Source: JBCCOW01 sp039025855
GTDB lineage: Bacteria; Planctomycetota; Phycisphaerae; Phycisphaerales; Phycisphaeraceae
Length of the DNA: 64,000 nt
Direction: 5' to 3'
Assembly (NCBI GenBank): GCA_039025855.1
Contig: JBCCNL010000001.1
Span: forward strand, 1 to 64,000
Below the pieces are notes generated by a model. It saw only the letters and a program-made list of their open reading frames with translations. It searched no databases and had not been told where the DNA came from. Of this stretch, positions 45,104 to 54,626 are shown piece after piece (position 1 is the stretch's first letter; each line of letters starts with the position of its first letter). The position numbers were made by a program, and so were the translations under genes.

Positions 45104-46204
45104 TTACGCGATACTGTTGCGCGATGCACAAGACGATGATTCACCGACGAACAGCTCGCAGGTTTGGGGAGTAATCAGGCGTGGGCCGGACCAGTCTTCG
45201 CCGCCGGCGATCCACTGCAGACACTTGCGGTACATCACGTTGCGGGGGCTGCGTCGCACACACGTCAGGCTGGGTACGAGGTAGGTGGCGTGGCCTGAGT
45301 CTTTTAGCGCTGCCACCGCGACGTCCTGACCCACCCGCACGCCGAGGTCCGCCGCACACCGCATCAGCCCCATCGCCGCCGCTTCGGTCAGACAGAAGAT
45401 CGCCCGGGGCAGACGCCCGGAGCGGAGCTGGAAGTACTCCACACCCACCCGCCTGGCCTGCTCGACCGAATCGTCGTACGAGGCCACCGGCCGGCTGAAG
45501 CGGATGCCATCCCGGCCGGTCCCACGATGCCAGCGATCGAACGCCTCAAGCATGCCGATGATGCCGGGGTCTTCGGGCTGGGTATTGAAACAGTCGATCG
45601 CGCCGGGTCCGAGCCTGGCGAGATGATCCAGCACAGCGACCAGCGCGTCGGGGTGCACGGTCTGAATGCTCGGGATCCCGCGTTCTGACAGGTCCAAGGT
45701 CTCGACAACCACACGCGTCGGCGCCTCGGCCAGGCGACGGATCAGTGTCTCGGGCATCGGCTCGGCCGGCGGCACAATCAGGATCCCCGCAATCCCCTCG
45801 CCCGGCGAATCCGCGTCCCGCTCGGCCTGAACCAGCGTCTGCGTGATCACCGGGTCATCCCAGTGCAGGAATTCAATGGTCCGCAGCTGCAGCCCCAGAT
45901 CCCCCGCCGCCCCGCGCATCTCCCGGATCGACTGGGCCGACGCCCGGTCCATCCAAGCCTGCCGCAGCACCGCGACCTGCCGCGGGGCCCGGTCCTGTAC
46001 ACGCTTGGCGAATGTACGACGTCCTGTATGATTTCTGACCACCACGCCGCGTCGTTCGAGCTCCAAAAGCACCTTCCGGGCCGTCATCCGGCTGACCCCC
46101 ACATCCGTCGCTAATGCTTCCTCTGAAGGCACACCTTCGCGTACAAAATCGCCGACGCGGAGCCGTGACTCCATTAAGCGGACGATTTCGCTGGACTTCG
46201 ACAT
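45104..46204 (-). CDS. GntR-HTH / LacI-effector hybrid regulator C
   Basis: 366 residues. The N-terminal winged helix is of GntR type ('VPSEEALATDVGVSRMTARKVLLELERRGVVV', in parts). It is joined to a LacI/periplasmic-binding-like effector domain ('FLHWDDPVI', 'GILIVPPAEPMPE', 'LGVRVGQDVAVAALKD'), the AraR-like arrangement used by sugar-responsive regulators. Divergently transcribed from its paralogue (46416-47486), with 35 or more shared motif positions. First gene of the block C operon, so likely its local regulator. Confidence 0.88.
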   Translation of the reverse strand: MSKSSEIVRLMESRLRVGDFVREGVPSEEALATDVGVSRMTARKVLLELERRGVVVRNHTGRRTFAKRVQDRAPRQVAVLRQAWMDRASAQSIREMRGAAGDLGLQLRTIEFLHWDDPVITQTLVQAERDADSPGEGIAGILIVPPAEPMPETLIRRLAEAPTRVVVETLDLSERGIPSIQTVHPDALVAVLDHLARLGPGAIDCFNTQPEDPGIIGMLEAFDRWHRGTGRDGIRFSRPVASYDDSVEQARRVGVEYFQLRSGRLPRAIFCLTEAAAMGLMRCAADLGVRVGQDVAVAALKDSGHATYLVPSLTCVRRSPRNVMYRKCLQWIAGGEDWSGPRLITPQTCELFVGESSSCASRNSIA

Positions 46205-46212
46205 GCCTCAAA

Positions 46213-46239
46213 AATATACTAAATTTTGTATACTGTCAA
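46213..46239 (-). promoter_or_regulatory. promoter and AT-rich operator candidate of regulator C
   Basis: Minus strand TTGACA (46239-46234) then GTATACAAAATTTAGTATATT. The region carries a repeated AGTATA and the palindrome GTATAC, overlapping the spacer and -10, a likely site for one of the two GntR-type proteins. Confidence 0.5.
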
Positions 46240-46381
46240 GCCCGCAAGTTTCGCTCCGGTGTCTCCATCTGCGCAAGCCTCGTCTCGAGCACAAAACACA
46301 GCAGCGACGCCAGCGCACCAGCCCATGACGCGATGGGGACAAGGTCACCGGAGACACAAAGAGACCAAAAAAAACTCTATC

Positions 46382-46409
46382 TTGCTAGAAGAGTCCAAAA
46401 TGGTATCCT
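46382..46409 (+). promoter_or_regulatory. weak promoter of regulator D; possibly leaderless
   Basis: TTGCTA, 16-base spacer, TATCCT. The ATG (46416) is only 7 bases beyond the -10 and no Shine-Dalgarno is present, so a leaderless mRNA is possible. Confidence 0.35.
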
Positions 46410-46415
46410 AGTGCA

Positions 46416-47486
46416 ATGGGACGCACCAACGACCTCGTCAGCCTGATTCAGCGCCGTGTGGAACGCGCGGACTACACACTCGGCGGACTGCCCGCAGAGC
46501 GTGAGCTGGCGGCGGAAGCCCAAGTGAGCCGAAAAACCGCACGCAAAGCCATTCAAACACTCATCGAGCGCGGGCTTCTGGACCGCAGCCCGAACGGGCG
46601 TGTCGTCGTCCGTGGAGGCAGCGAGGGCGGCGTCTGTCAGTTGGCCCTGCTCAAGCCGGCAATCAATGCTCTGGGGGAGGTGCCCCTCAAACTGTTCCAG
46701 CTGGCCGACCAGGCTTCCGTCCGGCTTAGGCCCGTCGAGTTTGTCCACTGGGACGACCCAGTCATCGGCGAAACGCTCTCGGCCTTCAGCGGCGTTTTTG
46801 TTATGCCTCCTGCCGAGCCCATACCCGAGGCGATCGTGGACCGGTTCCGCTCCAGCGACGCGGCCGTCGTCGTGCTCAACAGCGATGTCGCCGACCTCGG
46901 CCTGCGCTGCGTCGACACCTGCCCGACCCAAAACATCTCCACCCTCCTCGACCACCTCCGCAGCCTCGGCCACACCCAGATCGACTGCATCAACACCCAG
47001 CCCCAGCACGAAATCATCCAGGCCCGCATCGATGCCTGGGTCCGCTGGCGCGTCGCCCACGGCATCGAAGGCCAGCTCTATAACCAGCCTGTCCGCTCGT
47101 ACGAAGACGCGCGGCCCGCGGCCTACCGCTTAGTCGGCTCCATCCTCAAAGACCAGCAGACGCAGGGCGGTCCGGGCCTCGCTTCGGCGGTCCTCTGCAC
47201 CACCACACCCGCCGCTGTCGCGGCTATGCGTCGGTTCTCGGAAGCCGGGCTCCGCGTTGGCCACGACATCTCCGTCGCCGCCTTCGACAACGAGGGCGTG
47301 AACCGTTTCCTCACGCCATCACTCGCCTGCCTGCAACAGCCCGACCCCACACCGTATGTCAAACAGTGCCTCGACTGGATGATCGCCGGCGGCCATCCGT
47401 CCGAATGGGAAGGCCCGCTCCTGCTGCGTCCGGAATCGATCGAACTCTTTGCGGGCGAATCTGTAGGCCCGCCCGCCAATCCTTAA
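46416..47486 (+). CDS. GntR-HTH / LacI-effector hybrid regulator D
   Basis: 356 residues. GntR winged helix 'LPAERELAAEAQVSRKTARKAIQTLIERGLL' (in parts) plus LacI-like effector domain ('FVHWDDPVIGETL', 'GVFVMPPAEPIPE', 'GLRVGHDISVAAFDNEG'). Clearly paralogous to regulator C, with the same signature blocks in the same order. Heads the block D run PEP-CTERM, pseudopilin, LamG/GH. Ligand probably an oligosaccharide. Confidence 0.88.
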   Translation: MGRTNDLVSLIQRRVERADYTLGGLPAERELAAEAQVSRKTARKAIQTLIERGLLDRSPNGRVVVRGGSEGGVCQLALLKPAINALGEVPLKLFQLADQASVRLRPVEFVHWDDPVIGETLSAFSGVFVMPPAEPIPEAIVDRFRSSDAAVVVLNSDVADLGLRCVDTCPTQNISTLLDHLRSLGHTQIDCINTQPQHEIIQARIDAWVRWRVAHGIEGQLYNQPVRSYEDARPAAYRLVGSILKDQQTQGGPGLASAVLCTTTPAAVAAMRRFSEAGLRVGHDISVAAFDNEGVNRFLTPSLACLQQPDPTPYVKQCLDWMIAGGHPSEWEGPLLLRPESIELFAGESVGPPANP

Positions 47487-47503
47487 CCGTCTCATGTTCT
47501 CAG

Positions 47504-47519
47504 CCCGCCGTGTGGCGGG
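47504..47519. repeat. perfect palindrome, arms 6 bp, loop GTGT
   Basis: CCCGCC-GTGT-GGCGGG, 18 bases after the stop of regulator D. It could be a weak attenuator before the PEP-CTERM gene and resembles the palindromes of the first 7 kb. Confidence 0.6.
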
Positions 47520-47559
47520 ATTGTTCCCTTCACCGCTCGATGATCCAGGAGGTCTCGTC

Positions 47560-48294
47560 ATGCATCACAGCCGTTTAATCCTTGCCGTCCCGTTCGCCCT
47601 CTCCGCAGGAGCGGTATCCGCCGCACCCGTGGTCCTCAACTCCAACAGCACCCACACCGTCGACGCCACCTTCGCCGGCGGTGGCCTGACCGGCACCGGC
47701 GACTTCACCAAAGCCCCGGTCAACACCGGCACCTTCCAGCCGCCTGGCGATGTCCTACAGGTCGGTTTCATCGCCGGCGAAGTCCGCCAGCCCATCATCA
47801 GCTTCCTGCTCCCCACTATCGCACCGACCGACGTCGTCCAGTCGGCCACCCTGCGCCTGTTCCGCAGCTTCAACCAGGGCCAGCCCACCGGCTACAACGT
47901 CGACCTCGACTACCTCGGAGCAGACACCAACGAGCTGCAGATCACCGACTTCGAGGCCCCCGTGCTCGCTGTCGCACAGAACGACCTCTTCACCCCCGAC
48001 GACGACGGCACCCCAGGCACCGACCCCAGCTTCACCGGCTTCAATGAGTTCATCGAGATCGACGTCACCACGGCTCTGCTCACCGACTACGTCGCCGGCG
48101 AGTTCGCCACCTTCCGCCTCTCGATCGACGGCGACCAGGGCAGCCTCCCCGCCTTCAACGTCTACAACCTCGCGGCCCATAACTCGCCCAACGGGCCGAT
48201 CCTCACGCTCGATGTTGTCCCTATCCCCGAGCCCGCGTCTGGCGCACTCGTCGCCCTCGGCGGGGCTCTAGCGCTCGGGCGTCGGCGTCGATAA
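47560..48294 (+). CDS. PEP-CTERM protein, DNRLRE-like (block D)
   Basis: About 244 residues from ATG 47560 with CCAGGAGGTC upstream. Signal peptide, then 'QPIISFLLPTIAPTDVVQSATLRLFRSF', the strand pattern seen in DNRLRE/CBM96-like domains. The C-terminus is PIPEPASGALVALGG plus LGRRRR. Between regulator D and the pseudopilin. Probable surface glycan binder. Confidence 0.87.
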   Translation: MHHSRLILAVPFALSAGAVSAAPVVLNSNSTHTVDATFAGGGLTGTGDFTKAPVNTGTFQPPGDVLQVGFIAGEVRQPIISFLLPTIAPTDVVQSATLRLFRSFNQGQPTGYNVDLDYLGADTNELQITDFEAPVLAVAQNDLFTPDDDGTPGTDPSFTGFNEFIEIDVTTALLTDYVAGEFATFRLSIDGDQGSLPAFNVYNLAAHNSPNGPILTLDVVPIPEPASGALVALGGALALGRRRR

Positions 48295-48388
48295 CCCACA
48301 AAACATGCTCTTCGGTGGTCGTGGCCCAAACGCCGCGACCGCCTTTCTCAGCCTACTTACGACCCTCTGTCACCGAGCCGGAGTGCCC

Positions 48389-49168
48389 ATGCAGTTTTCA
48401 ACCCCCAAACACCGTGGCTTCACCCTCATCGAACTGCTCGTTGTCATCAGCATCATCGCCCTGCTCATTGCGATCCTGCTGCCCGCCCTCGGGGCCGCAC
48501 GCGGGGCCGCTCGCAACTCGCTCTGCCTGTCAAACCTGCGGCAGCTGGGGCTGGCCACAACCTATTACGTCAACGACTTCAAAGACATCGTCCCCGCGTG
48601 GAGCAGAACCTTCAACGGCACCGACTTCACAGAGACGTTGCCCTACTACATACAGGGCGAAGTCACCCACAGCACCAGCACACCCGAAGACAACCTGCAC
48701 CCCGAGGTACTCATTTGTCCCGACAGCGCGGATGAAATGGCAGAATTCGCTGCCGGCAACCCCTTCTGGTACGACCGCAGAAGGACGAGCTATTCCATCC
48801 CGTTCTACATGTCCAGCGCCGAACACCCCGACGGCTCCCTGCCCAGCGCCTTCTTCGCCCCAAAGTGGAAAGCGATCGGCGATTGGAACGCACCGGTCAC
48901 GCCGATCTTTGCGGACGCCCGCCCCTTTCGCAATCCCAGCGATGTCACCTTTTTCTTCTCAAAGGTTGACGCTGCCACACCCTCCACCGGCAGGCTCTCG
49001 TACAGGCACAACACCAATGACCCGGTCGGCACACCGGGCAGCTCCAACATGGTCTTCCTCGACGGACACGCCGAGAGCCTCACACCCCTGCTCTCCGAAG
49101 ACGTTGTGATGCACGACAGCAACGAGATCCGGTGGTACGGCGACGACATGGATCGCATCAGCTACTAA
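48389..49168 (+). CDS. type II pseudopilin (block D)
   Basis: About 259 residues from ATG 48389 with GGAG upstream. 'HRGFTLIELLVVIS' prepilin site with Glu+5, globular domain with 'YRHNTNDPVGTPGSSNMVFLDGHAES', cited in part, and terminal 'MHDSNEIRWYGDDMDRISY'. It is a close paralogue of the block C pseudopilin over the whole chain (shared 'NPFWYDRRRTSY'/'DPFWWARRRASY' too). 53 bases before the LamG/GH gene. Confidence 0.9.
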   Translation: MQFSTPKHRGFTLIELLVVISIIALLIAILLPALGAARGAARNSLCLSNLRQLGLATTYYVNDFKDIVPAWSRTFNGTDFTETLPYYIQGEVTHSTSTPEDNLHPEVLICPDSADEMAEFAAGNPFWYDRRRTSYSIPFYMSSAEHPDGSLPSAFFAPKWKAIGDWNAPVTPIFADARPFRNPSDVTFFFSKVDAATPSTGRLSYRHNTNDPVGTPGSSNMVFLDGHAESLTPLLSEDVVMHDSNEIRWYGDDMDRISY

Positions 49169-49220
49169 TCAATCATCCACCTTCTGCTACCGACCCGAAT
49201 CGGTTCTAGGGACCGCACCC

Positions 49221-52200
49221 ATGACACGACGACTCCCACGGACACTTTCTCGTGTGGTCCGCGCGCTGGCCGGGTTTGCCCTCACCGCAACGCTGGCCGT
49301 TACCGCGTCTGCCGAGGTCCGCGAACTCGCCCGCTTCTCGTTCGGTGAGCCCGGCAACGGTTCACCCAACCGACTCGTCTCGAAAGACGGAAGCCTCACG
49401 CTGCAAGCGATTGGTTCGCCGGAAGCGATCGAAGACGTCGCCACCGACGCCGCCAGACACACCGGCTCTACCCACGCCATCCGGCTCGCCACCGGCGACG
49501 GCTACCGACTCGAAGGCCTCCCCGAAGCCTTCACCGGTCAGCTCGGCATCGAGCTCTGGGTCCGATCCACCCCACAACAAGGCTTCCGCAACCTCGCCAA
49601 CTACGGCGGACGCACCGGCCTCGGCCTCGCGCTCAACAACGACGGCGGCTGGGGCGTCGTCTACGGCAAGGCCACCGCCGGCTGGTCCCGCATCGGCACC
49701 GGCCAATGGACCCACCTTGCCGTGATCCACGACGGCGACAAGGCCAGCTTCTTCGTCAACGGTAAGCCCGCCGGCGTCGCCAACGACGCCAAGAGCTGGG
49801 GCTTCCCCACCGACCGCCCCCTCATGATCGGCCTGCCGGTCAACACCGAGAAGCACCAACCCTTCGCCGGCGACCTCGATGAGCTGCGCGTCTTCACCTT
49901 CGAGCCCGGCGGCTTCGACCCCAACCAGCTCCTGATCTTCGGCGGCGGCAAGCGATCGACCGCCGATGGAAACCCGCTCGGCGTCGCCGCGATCGCGTCC
50001 GTTGACTTCTCCAAGCCCAACCCCGAGACCGGCCTGCGCTTCAACCGATCGACCGGCGAGCCCGCGTCGGCAGAAGGTAAGCGGGCCTGGAAGAGCTTCC
50101 GCCAGACCAACCCCGACATGGGCTGGGTCAAAGCCTTCGATCTCAGTTTTACCGACGAGCGTTTCCGCAACGGGAACATGCCCGTCGTCGATGTCGAAGC
50201 CTTGGTCCGCCTCGACACCTGGGCGGGCATCCACGCCTACGGCGATACCGCATCCAGCGGCGGCAACAAAGAACTCGCCTGGACCTGGGGCGGCTCCCCC
50301 GAATGGAAGCTCCTGCGGTTCCAGATCGACGACGCCCACTTCGGCTCCCGCGACTTCGGCAACCCCCCCACCGCCCACCGCAGCGACGGCTACGACCTCC
50401 GGCTCTTCGGCGCGAACGAGCCCATGTTCGTCCACCGCGTCACCGTTACCGGCTACCGACGCACAGGCGACGTCGACTGGTCCCGACTCCTCCGCGCTAA
50501 GCGTCCCCTCGGCGTCAATACCCACGGCAACGCCGGGCTGCTCATGTTCGAACGCAGCCAACCCGCCCGCCTCCGCTTTGACATCACCAACCTCGCGCTC
50601 GAGCCGACGCCCGTCCGCTGGTCGGTCCGCGTCATCGACGATGACGGCCAGGCCATGGCCCAGCAGCGCGGCGTCGCGCGGCTCGACGCCGAGGGCTCGA
50701 CCGGGTTCGCCGTCAGCCTCGATGTCAGCGACTGGCCCATCGGCTCCTACCGCTACAGCTACCGCCTCGAACACGAGGCCCACGACACCCCCGTCGCCGC
50801 GATCGACGGCCGGCTCGGCGTCTACCAAGGCGGCCCCGCCCCCCGCCTCGGCCAGGTCGATGGCGATGCGCCCGACGGCTTCCTCTACGGGCTCCAAGGC
50901 CTCAAGGACCCGCTACAACCCGACAACGCCGCCTGGCTCGACCTGCTCGGTACCGACATCCTCCGCCTCGGCATCCTGAACTACCAGGTCGACGACGCCG
51001 AGCAGGACCGTGTGGTCGAAACCCTCGCCCGGCGCGACATCCACCTGCTGGCCAAGATCGACCCGCCGCTGCCTGGCACGCCGGTGGACTTCAAGCCTGA
51101 AGGCCTGACCCCCGAAGAAGAGCGACGTGAGCGTGCCAAGGCCGCCGCCCACTGCGAACGCATCGGCCGCGTCCACGCCGATCGGCTCTTCTTCTACGAG
51201 ATCGGCAACGAGCCCGATCTGCCGTTCTTCTATCCGGGCCCTGTGGAAGAATACGCCGATTCGTTCCGCGTGATGCGTCACGCCATCCACGCCGGCGACG
51301 ACGACGCGATGGTCATGATCGGCGGGCTGTGCTTCCACTCCGACATCGGCTACCGACGCGCCCACCAGCTCATCGAGCTGCTCGCCGAAGACGTCGATGC
51401 CTGGGCCTACCACGCCCACGGCCCGGGCTTCGAGGCCGAGCAGCACCGCTGGGAAACGCTTCATGCCGCTACCGAAGCCGTCGGCAAGTCACACCTGCCC
51501 TTCATCGAGACCGAGACCGGCGTGTCCGCCAACGGCCAGCCTCAGCTCCGCGAACAGGCCCGTACCGCCGTCGAGAAGTTCGTCTATTGCATGTCCAAGG
51601 ACATCCCGCTGATGATCTTCTTCGCCCTGCACTTCGGCGAGAACGGCGACGGCTACGCCATGATCGAACGGCGTCACGAGCCTCGCCCCGTCGTCTTCGC
51701 TTATCGAAACCTCGTGCAGACACTCCGCGGATCGGCGTATGCCGACACCGTCTCTCAGCTCTCCGAAACCGTTCAGGCCCACCGCTTTGTTGATGCCGTA
51801 GACGGCAGACAGACACTCGTGCTCTGGTCCACCGCCAAGCAGCCCGAACCCGTTCGCATCGACCTGCGGACTTCGCGTAATCAGGTCGAGCGGATCGACC
51901 TCATGGGCAACCGGTCCGCGATGCCCATCGAGGGCGGCGTCGCTTCTTTCCCGCTCGGTGCCGACCCCGTCTACCTGTCCTGGACCCCGCTGCAAGGCGA
52001 ACGCGATCCCGAAGACCTCGCACAGCCGCTCGCCGGGCTGCCCCCGCTGCTGGAAGCTCCGGCAAGTGTCCAAGCGCTGGCCGGCCAACCGTTGAGCTTC
52101 GACGCGACCGTTCGTGCGACCGCCGGCACGCCGCGGCAAACCACGCTCACCGCCCGGCTGATCCTCGCGAACCAGGAGGTGGATACCCAACGCATCACAA

Positions 52201-53222
52201 TCGCCCCAGTTACTGGCAATGCAGGCGAAGCCTTTGCCGTCAGCCTCCAGGTGCCCGAGGGTTACCGCCGGCTGACCTGGCCCCGCATCTGGCACGCCGA
52301 GATCGATCGGGCACCCTCACGGCCCTCGCCCTGGGTCCCGATGGGCCAAGGGATCGACCTGGCCGAAGCCGCCGGCGGATTTGAAGAACGCGACAAAGCA
52401 CTGGTCCGCGGCGTGGTCTGGTCCGACCGTGACCAACGGATCGAGATGGGCGCGTCGGCCGACTGGTGGATGGCGTGGCGGGTCAACGGCAAGGCCGTGT
52501 ACGACACGCTGGCCGATGGCAACCAGAGCAGCCTTTCGCCGATCGCTCACACCTTCGAGGTCGATCTGAACCGAGGGTGGAACACGCTCGAGGCCGAGGT
52601 GCTCAGCGGCTCTGGCGGCTGGAACGTCCTCGCCGCCAGCCCCGCCGAAGTCGCGGCGGCACGGGACCCCGCCAATCCACCGGACCGCATCGAACTCACG
52701 CTGTGGGACGGAACGCCCGGCACGCCAAACAGCGCCGGGGCCCCGCTCGCCCGGCGTGTGGTGCCGGTCTTCGCCATCCCCGCTGTCCTGCCCGCCAACG
52801 CAGGCGGTAAGCCGTGGGCCGATCCACCGATCGCTGTCCTGGGCGAAGCCGAGATCGATAACCCCAACCACGCCCACCCCGACACGTCACGTTGGTACGC
52901 AGGGCCCGAAGACCTCTCCGCCCTGCTCTGGCTCAACACCCAACCCGACACGAATACCACACGTCAACGGCTCCGGCTAAGGCTCGAGGTCACCGACAAC
53001 GAGCACCAACCCGGTCAGGACCGTGCCGAAGTCCAGCTTTCGGCGGACGGCACCCCGGTGCAGGTTGCGCTCAAGCGGTCGCCTAACCAGGGCGTCTATA
53101 CCGCCGACGTCGTCCTCCCCGCCATGACACGGTCGTTGCAGATCGGGATCGTCGTATTTGACAGCGATCACGGCTTCGAGAAACAAGCCCTTCGATGGTC
53201 CACCCGACGCGTAATGCCATAG
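49221..53222 (+). CDS. very large exported protein: LamG domain plus clan GH-A-like catalytic domain (block D)
   Basis: 1333 residues. Signal peptide (LAGFALTATLAVTASAE). A LamG/concanavalin-like domain covers about 35-240 ('GIELWVRSTPQQGFRNLANYG', 'HLAVIHDGDKASFFVNG'). A beta-rich linker region (260-560) precedes a TIM-barrel-like domain with 'FFYEIGNEPDLPFFY' (likely acid/base about E661) and 'LPFIETETGVS' (likely nucleophile about E762). Several further beta domains extend to the end, one of which ('ADWWMAWRVNGKAVYD', near 1080) resembles a glycan-processing accessory domain. GH family unassigned. Extracellular; terminal gene of block D, followed by the IS. Confidence 0.75.
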   Translation: MTRRLPRTLSRVVRALAGFALTATLAVTASAEVRELARFSFGEPGNGSPNRLVSKDGSLTLQAIGSPEAIEDVATDAARHTGSTHAIRLATGDGYRLEGLPEAFTGQLGIELWVRSTPQQGFRNLANYGGRTGLGLALNNDGGWGVVYGKATAGWSRIGTGQWTHLAVIHDGDKASFFVNGKPAGVANDAKSWGFPTDRPLMIGLPVNTEKHQPFAGDLDELRVFTFEPGGFDPNQLLIFGGGKRSTADGNPLGVAAIASVDFSKPNPETGLRFNRSTGEPASAEGKRAWKSFRQTNPDMGWVKAFDLSFTDERFRNGNMPVVDVEALVRLDTWAGIHAYGDTASSGGNKELAWTWGGSPEWKLLRFQIDDAHFGSRDFGNPPTAHRSDGYDLRLFGANEPMFVHRVTVTGYRRTGDVDWSRLLRAKRPLGVNTHGNAGLLMFERSQPARLRFDITNLALEPTPVRWSVRVIDDDGQAMAQQRGVARLDAEGSTGFAVSLDVSDWPIGSYRYSYRLEHEAHDTPVAAIDGRLGVYQGGPAPRLGQVDGDAPDGFLYGLQGLKDPLQPDNAAWLDLLGTDILRLGILNYQVDDAEQDRVVETLARRDIHLLAKIDPPLPGTPVDFKPEGLTPEEERRERAKAAAHCERIGRVHADRLFFYEIGNEPDLPFFYPGPVEEYADSFRVMRHAIHAGDDDAMVMIGGLCFHSDIGYRRAHQLIELLAEDVDAWAYHAHGPGFEAEQHRWETLHAATEAVGKSHLPFIETETGVSANGQPQLREQARTAVEKFVYCMSKDIPLMIFFALHFGENGDGYAMIERRHEPRPVVFAYRNLVQTLRGSAYADTVSQLSETVQAHRFVDAVDGRQTLVLWSTAKQPEPVRIDLRTSRNQVERIDLMGNRSAMPIEGGVASFPLGADPVYLSWTPLQGERDPEDLAQPLAGLPPLLEAPASVQALAGQPLSFDATVRATAGTPRQTTLTARLILANQEVDTQRITIAPVTGNAGEAFAVSLQVPEGYRRLTWPRIWHAEIDRAPSRPSPWVPMGQGIDLAEAAGGFEERDKALVRGVVWSDRDQRIEMGASADWWMAWRVNGKAVYDTLADGNQSSLSPIAHTFEVDLNRGWNTLEAEVLSGSGGWNVLAASPAEVAAARDPANPPDRIELTLWDGTPGTPNSAGAPLARRVVPVFAIPAVLPANAGGKPWADPPIAVLGEAEIDNPNHAHPDTSRWYAGPEDLSALLWLNTQPDTNTTRQRLRLRLEVTDNEHQPGQDRAEVQLSADGTPVQVALKRSPNQGVYTADVVLPAMTRSLQIGIVVFDSDHGFEKQALRWSTRRVMP

Positions 53223-53411
53223 GCCTATAGAGTCGACTAAGCCGATCGCAGAGCGACCTGTGCCAAAGTGTTGGCAGCTGACATTTCTCGGCCTGCTCCG
53301 AAATGTAGGCACCGGAAATTATCTGCCCAATGCTGATCGACATTTGCAGATTATCGTTGACCAGACGGTAATCCCAGAGGCCAAATTCGGAATCCGCGCA
53401 GGTATCGCCAG

Positions 53412-53427
53412 TAGCCTTCGTAGGCTA
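53412..53427. repeat. hairpin inside the IS left end
   Basis: TAGCCT-TCGT-AGGCTA, at the position aligned with the hairpin at 28454-28473, downstream of the transposase stop. Possibly its terminator. Confidence 0.6.
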
Positions 53428-53474
53428 TCCGGCTTGTTGCCATGTGAAGATGGAAACGGAATGGGGGTGACGCT

Positions 53475-54626
53475 TCAAGCAGCCAGCCGGTAGTTGCTCT
53501 TGAGCAAGCCACCCAAATCCGACCGGCATCCGATCGAACCAAGAGACCTGCCACCTTGAGCAAGCTTCAACATAGGCGTGCATGCCTGACCCAGTACCCG
53601 ATTACCCAGGCCTTGATGCGGCCGGCACCGGTTGTAGTAGCCGGCGAAGGTCTGCACCAGTTGATCGACGTGCCCCAGGCTGAAGCACGCGAAGGGGTCC
53701 AAGCACTCGCGTTTCACCGTTGCGATCCACGACTCCGCAAACGCGTTGGCGTTCGGTGCCATCACCGGCGACTTCACCACGCGAACGTCAGCACCACGTA
53801 GTAAGTGACCAAAGGCAGCCGTAAAATTCGTGTCCCGATCGTGCATCAGATGACTCGCCTCGAGCCCCCGCGCCTCCAGCCACATCAGCATATTCCTCGC
53901 CCGCTGCAACACCCACTCCCCATGCGGGTGATACGTCGCCGGTGACACCCAAACCCACCGGCTTCCGACATGCATGAACACCAGCAGATCTGCCTGCCGC
54001 TTGCCCCGCAACGTCCACACGTTCTTGCAGAAGAAGTCACAGGCAACCAGTGTGTTCAGATGCAGCTTCACGAACACATCCCAGGGCTGGAAATCCGCCC
54101 TGCCCGACCGAGCTGGCCTTGGCCTCGGGTCTAGCACCTCGTCCTTCAAGATCCGACGCACACTCGTGTTCCCCACCGGACACCTCAGCTTGATCAGCTC
54201 ACCGACAGTCCTCAGATACCCCCATCCTGGATTCTCCTTTGCAAGTTCACGATCAGGTCCCGCAACGGCTTCCCGATCGTCCTCGGTCGGCCCGCCCGCC
54301 CAGGCTTCCGCCCTTCTCGCTGCTCCTTCACCCACCGCTGATAGGTCTTGAACTGGACCAACCGTCACCAAGCCCTTGACCCCATGCTGTAACCTCGCCC
54401 CGATCGCCAGTAACCGTGACCGCTCCTCCCGCGACAGGATCAGCCGCTGCTGATCCACCCGATTTCGTAAAAACCGGTTTTCTTACCGAAGGAATCGAAT
54501 CTGAGCATCGCCACGCTCCCTGACCCAAAGGAACAGGAGGCTCCACAGCACGAACACGCCACGATTCAACGCAAACCCTCTCGAACGTCAATGCAGTACG
54601 GGCAAAGCGCCAACCATCCGGAACAC
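53475..54626 (-). pseudogene. integrase-core (rve) transposase, degenerate
   Basis: From GTG 54626 the frame contains TGA (54588-54590) and TAA (54483-54485) where the 28 kb copy has sense codons. An uninterrupted ORF of 327 residues starts at 54458. The rve domain is recognisable: 'LVACDFFCKNVW', 'HLMHDRDTNFTAAFG', 'NANAFAESWIATVKREC', giving the DDE residues. About residues 33-65 of this ORF are read out of frame; the neighbouring frame encodes VQFKTYQRWVKEQREGRKPG, as in the 28 kb copy. So there are two compensating indels. Expected inactive. Confidence 0.8.

Noticed and set aside
49362..50897. A 511-codon minus-strand open frame under the LamG/GH gene
   Set aside because: Low-complexity Val/Gly/Glu/Asp product, antisense to a gene with clear domains.
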